Under the pieces are notes generated by a model. It was not told the DNA's origin. It worked only from the letters and a program-made list of their open reading frames with translations, and made no database searches. Of a DNA stretch of 64,000 nt, positions 1 to 8,081 are shown one piece after another. Within the stretch, counting starts at the first letter, position 1, and each line of letters opens with the position of its first letter. The stretch is from Ancylomarina euxina (GTDB lineage Bacteria; Bacteroidota; Bacteroidia; Bacteroidales; Marinifilaceae): the NCBI RefSeq assembly GCF_003863355.1, contig NZ_QQWG01000004.1, positions 248,001 through 312,000 on the forward strand. Reading direction: 5' to 3'. The position numbers were made by a program, and so were the translations under genes.

Positions 1-1
1 G

Positions 2-1051
2 ATAAATTACGTATTTTATAGCGAAGATGAAGATGAATCGTACAATCATATCGAAAGCATCCCTCCAGGAGGTATTAACCTAGGCGCACTATCTCAAACT
101 GTAGAAATTACCAATCAGGTTCTCGCCGACGAAATCGACTTTGATGAAGCTAGTGTTAGGTTGCGCTTGGTATACAAACAGTCTTTAAATGTCAACCACC
201 TTATCTTAACCCTTGCATTTGCATTGGGAGCTGGAGCTTTCAGTTTACTGATGGGAACAAATTTAATTTCATTCCTTACTGCATGCCTTATGGGAGCAGT
301 TGTTTATGCTCTAACTTATCTCAGCACCAAATATCAGTTTCTTAGCAATACCTTAGAAGCCTTAGCCGCCTTTATTGTTACTATACTTATAGGTTTAATT
401 TCTATTTATGTCTCTGGTATAAACATGCCAATAACGATACTCTCTGCTATCATTATTTTTATACCAGGCTTGGCCATAACCACAGCACTAGAAGAAATAA
501 CGTACAAAAGCTTAGTATCTGGATCAGCAAAATTATTTGATGCTTCAATATCTCTATTCAAACAATTCTTTGGAACGATTTTAGGCTTATCAGTACTCCC
601 CTTATTTGTCAGTCTTAATTTCGAACCTGTAAACTCAGACATACCTATATGGCTTAAACATTCAGGTATTCCATTACTTGCAATATGTCTTATTCCTATT
701 TTTCAAGTGCGCCGAAAAGATATTTTATTTGGCGTATTAACTAGCGTAATAGCTTACAGTACAACGGTACTATTATCATTCAGTGGTATACTTCTTAGTA
801 CTTTTGTAGGAAGTATTGCTGTTGTACTTGTAAGCAAATTATTTTCTCATATTACTCGCTCTCCTAGCCATGTTTTCATCACACAGGGGCTAATCGCACT
901 TGTTCCTGGTAGTAAGGCATTTATGGGAATCAGTAATATGCTTCTTGACACACCAATTGAAAATGCTGGAAACCTTGGCTCACAAGTTGCCTACATTCTA
1001 ATGGGAATTGTTGGAGGACTTCTTTTCACAGGTAGTTTTAATACAAAATAA
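2..1051 (+). CDS. Threonine/serine exporter (ThrE) family protein, 5' partial
   Basis: The frame is open from base 2 with about 350 visible codons, so the true start lies before the window. A TTG at 161 is an internal codon, not a likely start. The first ~50 visible residues are acidic and soluble and resemble the end of the cytoplasmic domain of ThrE proteins. About ten hydrophobic segments follow, which fits the fused YjjP plus YjjB layout (two five-helix halves). Characterised ThrE members export threonine and serine with the proton motive force, and YjjPB exports succinate, so the substrate here is open. The family call rests on topology and the N-terminal pattern. A separate promoter follows for the next gene. 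Confidence 0.8.
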   Translation: MNYVFYSEDEDESYNHIESIPPGGINLGALSQTVEITNQVLADEIDFDEASVRLRLVYKQSLNVNHLILTLAFALGAGAFSLLMGTNLISFLTACLMGAVVYALTYLSTKYQFLSNTLEALAAFIVTILIGLISIYVSGINMPITILSAIIIFIPGLAITTALEEITYKSLVSGSAKLFDASISLFKQFFGTILGLSVLPLFVSLNFEPVNSDIPIWLKHSGIPLLAICLIPIFQVRRKDILFGVLTSVIAYSTTVLLSFSGILLSTFVGSIAVVLVSKLFSHITRSPSHVFITQGLIALVPGSKAFMGISNMLLDTPIENAGNLGSQVAYILMGIVGGLLFTGSFNTK

Positions 1052-1071
1052 CTATTGTTGATAACTAAATA

Positions 1072-1101
1072 TTGAAATTCTGCAAATAAAAGCTACTTTT
1101 G
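1072..1101 (+). promoter_or_regulatory. Promoter for the TPR gene (Bacteroidota consensus)
   Basis: TTG at 1072-1074, a 19-base spacer, then TACTTTTG at 1094-1101. This is an exact match to the Bacteroidota housekeeping consensus TTG-N19-TAnnTTTG. Transcription would begin near 1108, about 23 bases before the start codon at 1131. Confidence 0.7.
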
Positions 1102-1130
1102 CTTTTAGAATTATCACTTCAAATAAATAA

Positions 1131-2534
1131 ATGATAGATAATACAGAGAATTATTTTGACGATGATGCTCTAGAATCTTTAGAAAGATTCGAAACTATGC
1201 TTAAGCATAACAAACCGTGCTACTTCGATGTACATGAGTTTGAAAACCTCGTCGACTATTATCTTGAGGACCATAAATTGGCTAAAGCTACCAAGGTATC
1301 AGAATTAGCCATACAACAGCACCCTTCTTCTATTTCCTTGCAATTGAAATACGCACAAGTGCTTATTGGCAGAGGCGAAGAGATAAAGGCACTTACTATT
1401 CTCAAAAAACTTAAGCAGATAGAAAGCACCAATAAAAACATCTATATCCTTATTGGGAATATCTACAACATCCTTAAAAAACCTCAAAACGCTAAAATTC
1501 AATTCGATATTGCTTTGAATTTATGCTACGATGATAAAGAAGATTTATTATTTAGCATAGCAGCTTCTTTTGAGCAATTGGGCTTATACGAAATGGCTCT
1601 GCCCTATTTTAAGGCAGGTCATAAACTAGATGCTGAAGATCCTGAAGTTCTTTTTGAGATAGCGTATTGCTACGAAAAATTACAACAGGACGAAGAGAGT
1701 ATTTTAGCTTATAAGGCTTATTTGGATCTTGATCCATTTTCGGATAATGCTTGGTACAACTTAGGAATTTTATATAACAGAAACGACCAAAGCCTGAAAT
1801 CGGTAGAGGCTTATGATTTCTGTATTGCCATTAATGATAAACACAGCAAAGCCTATTTTAACAAGGCCAACGCTCTAGCTCTATGCGATAAATTCGAAGA
1901 AGCTATTAAAAGTTATATCGAATATCTTGAATTTGAAGATGATCATGCCTCTACCTATTCATACATAGGAGAATGTTTTGAAAAGCTTGAAGAATACGAT
2001 CAGGCTATGATTTATTACGAAAATGCCATTAAAGAGGATGAGAAATTTGATGATCCTTGGTTTGGTATGGGCTTAATTCTTCTTTATCAGGATAAAATTG
2101 ATGAGTGCTTGGTCTATTTAAATGAAGCTAAAAACCTAGATGATACAAATCCTGACTACTGGTTTGCGCTCGGTTCAGCTTATTCTCGTATACCAGACGC
2201 CCAAAAAGCTGTTCAATGTTTCCGTGAAGCCATCAACTTAGACCCTTATGATCCAACTTACGCCATCACCTTGGCAGAGTTCTATCATCAAAATAGTAAG
2301 GAAGAAGCCGCTATTGACGTTTTACTTGAAAGTTTAGGCTGTTGCCCTGAGGATGTTCAGCTACAGAATAACTTAGCAGCATATTATATGTTAGCTGCAG
2401 ATGCAAATGCTGCCGAACACTATCTCCGTAAAGCAATGGCTAACCCTGAGAATAAGATTGAAGATATTTTCATTCAGTTTCCTGAGTTAGAAAACAATAA
2501 CAAATTCAAACAAATTATAAAAGCTAATCAATAG
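1131..2534 (+). CDS. Tetratricopeptide repeat protein
   Basis: A 467-residue protein made almost wholly of TPR helix pairs, about twelve, with the usual spacing of small residues and aromatic/proline signatures (for example AWYNLG, AYFNKAN, YWFALGSAY and a closing P every ~34 residues). There is no signal peptide and no transmembrane segment, so it is probably a cytoplasmic scaffold or adaptor. The protein is very acidic. TPR arrays bind partner proteins, but the partner cannot be read from sequence. The gene has its own promoter and a terminator overlapping its last codons, so it looks monocistronic. Confidence 0.9.
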   Translation: MIDNTENYFDDDALESLERFETMLKHNKPCYFDVHEFENLVDYYLEDHKLAKATKVSELAIQQHPSSISLQLKYAQVLIGRGEEIKALTILKKLKQIESTNKNIYILIGNIYNILKKPQNAKIQFDIALNLCYDDKEDLLFSIAASFEQLGLYEMALPYFKAGHKLDAEDPEVLFEIAYCYEKLQQDEESILAYKAYLDLDPFSDNAWYNLGILYNRNDQSLKSVEAYDFCIAINDKHSKAYFNKANALALCDKFEEAIKSYIEYLEFEDDHASTYSYIGECFEKLEEYDQAMIYYENAIKEDEKFDDPWFGMGLILLYQDKIDECLVYLNEAKNLDDTNPDYWFALGSAYSRIPDAQKAVQCFREAINLDPYDPTYAITLAEFYHQNSKEEAAIDVLLESLGCCPEDVQLQNNLAAYYMLAADANAAEHYLRKAMANPENKIEDIFIQFPELENNNKFKQIIKANQ

Positions 2535-2549
2535 AATTAGCTTTTTTTT
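2521..2549 (+). terminator. Intrinsic terminator overlapping the TPR stop codon
   Basis: Stem AAGCTAAT (2521-2528) with ATTAGCTT (2536-2543), then a T run to 2549. The stop codon (2532-2534) lies in the loop, so the end of the coding sequence doubles as the terminator. Confidence 0.7.
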
Positions 2550-2607
2550 AGGTCTTGTATTTTTCCTTAGGCATAAATACGTCTCAGGCCGACCAAATAT
2601 TAAGATT

Positions 2608-3543
2608 ATGACCCGATCAATAAAAGACTATATAGTAATTGCCTTGAAAGGCATGGGAATGGGAGCAGCAGATGTCGTTCCAGGTGTTTCAGGAGGAACA
2701 ATCGCATTCATAACTGGTATTTACGAAGAACTTATCGAAAGTATTAAATCAATTAACCTGAATTCCATAAAACTCTTATTAAATTTTAAGCTGGCTGATT
2801 TTTGGAAAGCTGTCAACGGCAATTTTCTTTTATCACTTGTTATTGGTATTGGAATGAGTATTTTGTCGCTAGCAAAACTGATTAAATATCTTTTAGAACA
2901 ACACCCTATCTTAATCTGGTCTTTCTTTTTTGGCTTAATTGTGGCATCTGCCATTGTTATTGCCAGAAAAATCACCGAGTGGAAATTACGTAGTATTGTA
3001 GCCATGATAGTGGGAATCGGAATTGCCTATATGGTGACTGTTGTTACGCCTGCCGAAACGACAAACGCCTATTGGTTTTTATTTTTATCTGGTGCGCTTG
3101 CAATTTGTGCCATGATTTTACCTGGTATATCAGGTGCTTTCATCCTTTTACTCTTGGGGAAATATGAGTTTGTCTTAAATGCTTTAAGCAGCTTTAAGCT
3201 GGATGTAATTGCCGTTTTTGGTGTAGGAGCGGCAGTAGGTTTATTAAGCTTCTCAAATCTATTAAGCTGGCTATTGAGAAAATATCATAATATGACCATA
3301 GCTCTCCTTTCAGGTTTTATGATTGGCTCATTAAATAAGGTATGGCCTTGGAAAGAAACAGTCTCAACATTTATCGATCGCCATGGTGTTGAAAAGTCTG
3401 CGACTACAAGAAACATCTTACCACAAACTTTTGAAAACATATCTGGACAGAATGCAGATATAACAATAGCGATTGCTTTAGCCCTTGTTGGTTTCTTATT
3501 AATCATCATCATGGACAAATACAGCCCTGAATCGAAAAAATAA
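2608..3543 (+). CDS. DUF368 family polyprenyl-phosphate transporter (PopT-like)
   Basis: A 311-residue multi-pass membrane protein of the DUF368 family. Characterised members (PopT) return undecaprenyl-phosphate across the cytoplasmic membrane for reuse in cell-wall and glycan synthesis. The family signature occurs twice, as expected for its internal inverted repeat: VVPGVSGGT near residues 23-31 and ILPGISGAF near 170-178. About nine hydrophobic segments are visible. The ATG at 2608 directly precedes the conserved N-terminal start and the length is typical. The family is clear; the substrate is inferred from characterised homologues. Confidence 0.88.
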   Translation: MTRSIKDYIVIALKGMGMGAADVVPGVSGGTIAFITGIYEELIESIKSINLNSIKLLLNFKLADFWKAVNGNFLLSLVIGIGMSILSLAKLIKYLLEQHPILIWSFFFGLIVASAIVIARKITEWKLRSIVAMIVGIGIAYMVTVVTPAETTNAYWFLFLSGALAICAMILPGISGAFILLLLGKYEFVLNALSSFKLDVIAVFGVGAAVGLLSFSNLLSWLLRKYHNMTIALLSGFMIGSLNKVWPWKETVSTFIDRHGVEKSATTRNILPQTFENISGQNADITIAIALALVGFLLIIIMDKYSPESKK

Positions 3544-3706
3544 TTTGATGATATGATAATATATTGATGGGATGATGTGGTGATTACAAAATTAGGAATA
3601 CCCTTCGTAACTTTTTTCACCTTTATCCTTTATTTCATTTACCCTTTAATCCCTTTATACTTTTAACTTTTAACTTTTAACCTTTATCCTTTTCATCTTT
3701 GAACTC

Positions 3707-4447
3707 ATGAAAACATACGGTATCATCGGCAATCCTCTGGGACACTCCTTTTCGAAACAATACTTTACGGATAAATTCCATAATGAGGAAATTGATGCAC
3801 AGTTTTTAAATTTTGAGATTCCAAGCATTGAAAAAATCCTTAATGTTGTTCAGGATAACCCAAGCTTACTGGGACTATGTGTTACCATTCCGTATAAAGA
3901 GGAGGTAATGGCCTATTTGGATGAAATTGATCCTTTAGCCAAAAAAATTGGGGCTGTCAATTCCATACAGATTCGCAGAAAAGATGGGAGAACTTATCTA
4001 AAAGGATACAATACGGATATTTATGGTTTCGGAGAATCACTAGCCGACTTTATTGAAGGAAAAAAGCTAAGCGCACTCATATTAGGTACAGGTGGCGCTT
4101 CAAAAGCCGTAGCTACAGCCTTAAAGAATCAGGATATTGAATTCATATCTGTTTCTCGCAAGAGAAGTGATACCACGATATCCTACGAGGATTTAAATGA
4201 AGAGATTATTTCAAATCACCAATTAATTATCAATTGCACACCACTTGGAACTTTTCCAAATACCGATGCTTGCCCTAATCTGCTTTATTCTAATTTAAAT
4301 TCTGAGTATTTTCTATACGACCTTGTGTACAATCCAGCCACTACCCTTTTCATGTCAAAAGGGATAGAACATAAAGCAAAAACCCATAACGGATTAAAGA
4401 TGCTTCATTTACAAGCTGAAAAAAGTTGGGAAATTTGGAATGAATAA
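3707..4447 (+). CDS. aroE: Shikimate dehydrogenase
   Basis: A 246-residue enzyme reducing 3-dehydroshikimate to shikimate with NADPH, the fourth step of the chorismate pathway. Visible hallmarks are the N-terminal GNPLGHSFSK substrate loop (residues 8-17), the catalytic lysine in TIPYKEE (about residue 65), NTDIYGF with the catalytic aspartate (about 100), and the nucleotide loop GTGGASKA (about 127-134). It is somewhat short (about 270 is usual) but complete. The 163-bp gap upstream is pyrimidine-rich low-complexity DNA with repeated CTTTTAA words and no gene. The gene ends seven bases from convergent truA. Confidence 0.95.
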   Translation: MKTYGIIGNPLGHSFSKQYFTDKFHNEEIDAQFLNFEIPSIEKILNVVQDNPSLLGLCVTIPYKEEVMAYLDEIDPLAKKIGAVNSIQIRRKDGRTYLKGYNTDIYGFGESLADFIEGKKLSALILGTGGASKAVATALKNQDIEFISVSRKRSDTTISYEDLNEEIISNHQLIINCTPLGTFPNTDACPNLLYSNLNSEYFLYDLVYNPATTLFMSKGIEHKAKTHNGLKMLHLQAEKSWEIWNE

Positions 4448-4454
4448 AGCTAAA

Positions 4455-5216
4455 CTAAACTTCCTGTTTTAAATCATTGGGATATTCTATGGTACAAAGG
4501 AATAGGCCATGCCCCGGAACTGAGGAACCAGCATTGCACCTGTTCATACTTTCAATCACCTGACGGAAACCAGCCATATCCAATTTACCCCGACCGACTT
4601 CAACCAAAGTTCCAACAATAGCCCTAACCATATTTCTTAGAAAACGATCAGCACAAACCGTAAAGACTAACTCATCGCCTCTATCTTCCCATTCTGCCTT
4701 ATAGATTTTACAGATATTCGTTTTGGCATCGGTATGTAGTTTACTAAAACTAGTAAAGTCCTCATATTCGAAAAGAAGCTTAGCGGCCTCATTCATCTTA
4801 TTTACATCAAGCTGATGCATCATTTGCCAATGAGACTCTGATCGAAAAGGATTCTTGTGCTTGGTAATAAAATACTGGTAAGTTCTAGATAAGGCATCGA
4901 AACGGGTATGTGCCTCGGCTTTGACAGGGAACATCGATTTAACAGCAATATCATAAGGGAGAAAACGATTCAGTCGAAACACCAGCTTCTCAGCTTCAAC
5001 ATCTCTAGCTTCAGCAATATCAAAATGAGCCATAAAATCGCTAGCATGAACTCCCGTATCTGTCCTACCACAACCTACAACATTTATTTCTTGATTAAGA
5101 ATCGTACTTAAAGCCTTATTCAAAACTTCCTGAACAGTGATCGCGTTTGGCTGTATTTGCCAACCATGATAATGGGTTCCCTTATAACTAAGTTGTATAA
5201 AATATCTCTGAGTCAA
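4455..5216 (-). CDS. truA: tRNA pseudouridine(38-40) synthase
   Basis: A 253-residue enzyme of the TruA family, which converts uridines 38-40 of the tRNA anticodon arm to pseudouridine. The catalytic motif GCGRTDTGVHA with its aspartate is near residue 53, the conserved HGWQIQP is near residue 17, and RFLRNMVRAIVGTL is in the C-terminal half. The length is normal and the ATG start sits just before the core. It is convergent with aroE. A candidate structured RNA is encoded upstream on the same strand. Confidence 0.96.
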   Translation of the reverse strand: MTQRYFIQLSYKGTHYHGWQIQPNAITVQEVLNKALSTILNQEINVVGCGRTDTGVHASDFMAHFDIAEARDVEAEKLVFRLNRFLPYDIAVKSMFPVKAEAHTRFDALSRTYQYFITKHKNPFRSESHWQMMHQLDVNKMNEAAKLLFEYEDFTSFSKLHTDAKTNICKIYKAEWEDRGDELVFTVCADRFLRNMVRAIVGTLVEVGRGKLDMAGFRQVIESMNRCNAGSSVPGHGLFLCTIEYPNDLKQEV

Positions 5217-5341
5217 AATCGATATGTGTTTATGATTAGCCAGTAATTAGGCACAAAAATAGCAATTCCGATGAGATTCTCGAAATCGAACCTGAATAGA
5301 TATAAAAAGACCTTTACACAAAGACAAGTCACATTTAGGCA

Positions 5342-5557
5342 TAAAAAAATCGCACCAGTTAGTAGATTTTAAACTCCTATAAAACAGGATTTGAGTGCCC
5401 ATCTGGTCAAGTTTCCCCTGTGTCCTAAAACAACCCGAAGGTTGGGGCCTGCTTTTGCAAACGTGTAGCTTTCTCGGTAACTTGTAAGTGTTGAGTTTAA
5501 CAATCGATAACTAGCGCGATTATGCTTTTATCTTATATGTAAAGAACGTTCCTTTAT
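5342..5557 (-). ncRNA. Candidate structured RNA, 6S RNA-like
   Basis: The intergenic span 5217-5783 holds no convincing gene but contains a long rod-like fold on the minus strand. The terminal stem pairs 5351-5361 with 5508-5518 (11 bp, two G-U). A second stem pairs 5369-5376 with 5493-5500 (8 bp, perfect) across a symmetric 7/7 internal loop. An inner stem pairs 5408-5413 with 5479-5484. The tip carries a cUUCGg tetraloop hairpin around 5430-5443. A T7 tract (5342-5348) follows the terminal stem, and a consensus promoter lies upstream at 5564-5593. A closing stem, a large central bubble and an apical hairpin in ~170-215 nt are the layout of 6S RNA. Assignment to 6S is inference; another noncoding RNA is possible. 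Confidence 0.5.
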
Positions 5558-5563
5558 TAAGTG

Positions 5564-5593
5564 CAAAGTAAGTAATTTTTTCTGTGTTTACAA
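5564..5593 (-). promoter_or_regulatory. Promoter for the candidate ncRNA
   Basis: Read on the minus strand: TTG (5593-5591), a 19-base spacer, then TTACTTTG (5571-5564). Seven of eight bases match the TAnnTTTG element. The expected start is near 5557, about 40 bases before the terminal stem. An imperfect palindrome around AACGTT lies between the start and the stem. Confidence 0.5.
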
Positions 5594-5783
5594 GGCCTAC
5601 AGACGAAATTCATCTATTTGAATTAAAGCTTTTATGAGTCAACTTAAAATCTTACCTTTATTAAATGTGTGGTAATAAAATGAAGATCATAGGGATAAAC
5701 CAAAGTCCATCCTCCCAATCTTATTCCTAATAAAAAGAGACATTTTCCAATATTTTTATATTTTTGCCAGCAAATAATAGAAA

Positions 5784-6452
5784 ATGCTTGAAACACCCTT
5801 TATAGATATACATACGCACCATTCGATTCGAATCGATAATGTCCTTTCTATAATCAATTGTTTTCCGGAACAGATCAAACTTGAAGAGCATACTGACAAA
5901 TACATTTCAGTGGGCATACATCCTTGGCATCTTAATAATGACAGTGCAGACGAAAATCTGAATCTTATAAGAACATTTGCTTTACTTGATAAGGTATTAG
6001 CAATTGGAGAAATTGGTTTAGATAGAAACAGAACTATTGCTTTAAGTATTCAAGAGGCCTATTTCACAAAACAGATTGCCATAGCTGAAAGTGTCAACAA
6101 ACCAATTATCATTCACTGTGTCAGATATTTTCAGGAATTAATTTCTATCAAGAAGAAACTTAAAGCTTCTACTCCATGGTTGATTCATGGTTTCAGAAAC
6201 AATATACAGATTGTTGAAGACTTGCTTCAACAAAATTGTTACATCTCATTTGGGGAAGCCTTGCTGTTTGATAAGATGACTCAAGACGTATTCATAGAAG
6301 TGCCAATAAAACGGCTATTTCTGGAAACAGATGAGAGTACATATTCTATTAGTGACATTTACAAGAAAGCAGCTCAATTAAAGAGCTTGCAATTAAACGA
6401 TTTTAAAACGAAGCTTTTTGAAAATTATACAGCTGTATTCCACGCCAAGTAA
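5784..6452 (+). CDS. TatD family metal-dependent hydrolase
   Basis: A 222-residue TIM-barrel hydrolase. The metal-binding and catalytic pattern of the TatD/YcfH family is present: IDIHTHH at the N-terminus, SVGIHPWH near residue 52, AIGEIGLDR near 78, PIIIHCV near 114, and LFLETDES near the C-terminus. Family members act as 3'-5' DNA exonucleases or D-aminoacyl-tRNA deacylases; the substrate cannot be told from sequence. It is shorter than E. coli TatD (260) but similar to many Bacteroidota members. It lies 41 bp upstream of tcdA on the same strand, which suggests co-transcription. A TATTTTTG element (5759-5766) lies just upstream, but no good -33 TTG accompanies it. Confidence 0.88.
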   Translation: MLETPFIDIHTHHSIRIDNVLSIINCFPEQIKLEEHTDKYISVGIHPWHLNNDSADENLNLIRTFALLDKVLAIGEIGLDRNRTIALSIQEAYFTKQIAIAESVNKPIIIHCVRYFQELISIKKKLKASTPWLIHGFRNNIQIVEDLLQQNCYISFGEALLFDKMTQDVFIEVPIKRLFLETDESTYSISDIYKKAAQLKSLQLNDFKTKLFENYTAVFHAK

Positions 6453-6493
6453 TAATTTGAAAGTTTAAGTGTAAATATTTTTTTTGAATATAG

Positions 6494-7216
6494 ATGAATA
6501 CAGAATGGTTGAGCAGAACGGAACTGCTCCTCGGAGAAGAAAGGTTAGAGCAGGTAAAAAATGCTCATATATTGGTCGTTGGACTTGGCGGAGTTGGAGC
6601 ATATGCAGCAGAATTACTTTGTCGTGCAGGAGTTGGTCAAATGACTATTGTTGATGGAGATAATATTGAAGCATCAAATATTAATAGACAAATGCCAGCC
6701 ACAACACAAACTTTAGGCAAAGATAAAACTGATGTCATGGCTGATCGATTATTAGCTATTAATCCTAATTTAAAACTTAAAGTCATTAATGAATTCTTGC
6801 GTGATACACGTATGATAGAAGTATTAGAAGAAACACCTTTTGATTACGTCGTAGATGCAATAGATACCTTAGCACCAAAGATATTCCTTATCTACCATAG
6901 CCTTAAAAATAACTATAAAGTTGTGAGCTCTATGGGGGCTGGTGGTAAAATGGATCCAAGTCAAATTCAAGTTCAGGATATTTCTAAATCCTATAATTGT
7001 AGACTGGCTAGAATGCTAAGAAAGAAACTCCACCAAATAGGTATTTATAAGGGTGTTCAAGTGGTTTTCTCACCCGAAGAAGTAGATAAGAAGGCAGTTG
7101 TTTTGGCCGAAAGTCAAAACAAAAAATCAAATGTGGGAACGATCTCTTATATGCCTCCAATTTTTGGTTGCTATATTGCTTCTGTCGTTCTTCGTGATTT
7201 AACTCGCAACAACTAA
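6494..7216 (+). CDS. tcdA: tRNA threonylcarbamoyladenosine dehydratase
   Basis: A 240-residue E1-like ThiF/MoeB-fold protein. TcdA uses ATP to cyclise t6A37 in ANN-decoding tRNAs to ct6A. The ATP-binding loop GLGGVGAYAAELLCRAG (residues 30-46), VDGDNIEASNINRQ, and the conserved central motif VVDAIDTLAPK are visible. The C-terminal part has VGTISYMPPIFG, characteristic of the YgdL/CsdL branch rather than of MoeB or ThiF. It is slightly shorter than E. coli TcdA (268), with a shortened C-terminus. It probably forms a transcription unit with the upstream TatD-type gene and ends at a strong terminator. Confidence 0.92.
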   Translation: MNTEWLSRTELLLGEERLEQVKNAHILVVGLGGVGAYAAELLCRAGVGQMTIVDGDNIEASNINRQMPATTQTLGKDKTDVMADRLLAINPNLKLKVINEFLRDTRMIEVLEETPFDYVVDAIDTLAPKIFLIYHSLKNNYKVVSSMGAGGKMDPSQIQVQDISKSYNCRLARMLRKKLHQIGIYKGVQVVFSPEEVDKKAVVLAESQNKKSNVGTISYMPPIFGCYIASVVLRDLTRNN

Positions 7217-7242
7217 AAACAGATTACAATAAAATTGAATTT

Positions 7243-7276
7243 AGCCCTGTCATTCAAAATGACAGGGCTTTTCTTT
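7243..7276 (+). terminator. Intrinsic terminator after tcdA
   Basis: A 12-bp perfect stem, AGCCCTGTCATT (7243-7254) with AATGACAGGGCT (7258-7269), a three-base loop, then TTTCTTTT. Confidence 0.85.
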
Positions 7277-7395
7277 TAGAAATTAAAAAAACAAAAAAAA
7301 CGTTTTAAAATTATTAGAAGTAAAAAATTAGTTCAGCGCACTTTTTATTATCTTCGGAATATCAATAAACAATATAGAACTTAAGCCAAGTGAGC

Positions 7396-7905
7396 ATGCA
7401 ACTTTTTTATGATATTCTCCCATCTCCAATAGGAGATTTACTAATTATTGCCCAAGAATTTGCCTTAAAAAAAATCGTATTTCAACCTAAAGAAAAAGCT
7501 CATGATATTCATCCTGAATGGATTCAAGGGGCCGAATTGATTGAACAAGCAAAAAGGGAGCTTACAGCTTACTTTAACGGACAGCTAAAGAAATTTACGG
7601 TAAATGTAAATCCACAGGGTACACCTTTCCAAAAACAAATTTGGAAAGAAGTCATAGCTATTCCGCATGGGCATGTTTGTTCCTATCAGGATGTCGCCAA
7701 TAATATCGATCACCCTAAGGCATGCAGAGCAGTGGGAAGAGCCAATTCTCAAAACCCCATCCCCATAATTATTCCCTGCCACAGAGTGATTGGGAAAAGT
7801 GGAAAGCTAACGGGTTATGCAGGTGGTTTAGACAGAAAACAAAACCTATTAAAACTAGAAGGCATTGAAATAGAAACGAATCCTGATCAATTCAAGCTTT
7901 TTTAA
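7396..7905 (+). CDS. ogt: Methylated-DNA--protein-cysteine methyltransferase
   Basis: A suicide DNA-repair protein of the AGT/Ogt family, which transfers alkyl groups from O6-alkylguanine to its own cysteine. The active-site motif IIPCHRVIG is present about 30 residues from the C-terminus, preceded by the helix-turn-helix recognition region with RAVGRANSQNP. The ATG at 7396 is preferred; an in-frame GTG at 7390 would add two residues. The result is 169 residues, normal for the stand-alone form with no Ada regulatory domain. It stands alone between terminator-bounded neighbours. The symbol is assigned by family. Confidence 0.94.
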   Translation: MQLFYDILPSPIGDLLIIAQEFALKKIVFQPKEKAHDIHPEWIQGAELIEQAKRELTAYFNGQLKKFTVNVNPQGTPFQKQIWKEVIAIPHGHVCSYQDVANNIDHPKACRAVGRANSQNPIPIIIPCHRVIGKSGKLTGYAGGLDRKQNLLKLEGIEIETNPDQFKLF

Positions 7906-8081
7906 TTAACAATGCCATTTCCCTTATTCATACATTATAAATAAACCTTGAATAAGACTTCGCTTTTTCATTATTTTATTTGATAAACTGGCTAAAAACA
8001 ATACCTTGCGGGCTGTTTAATGCTAAACAAAGATATTTACTTGTTATACTGCATAACACATATCAAAAAAACAAAAACTAA

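Noticed and set aside
5342-5557. tmRNA, RNase P RNA or SRP RNA
   Set aside because: None of their conserved cores (tmRNA tRNA-like ends, the RNase P GAGGAAAGTCC core, the SRP GGAA loop with GCAG) is present.
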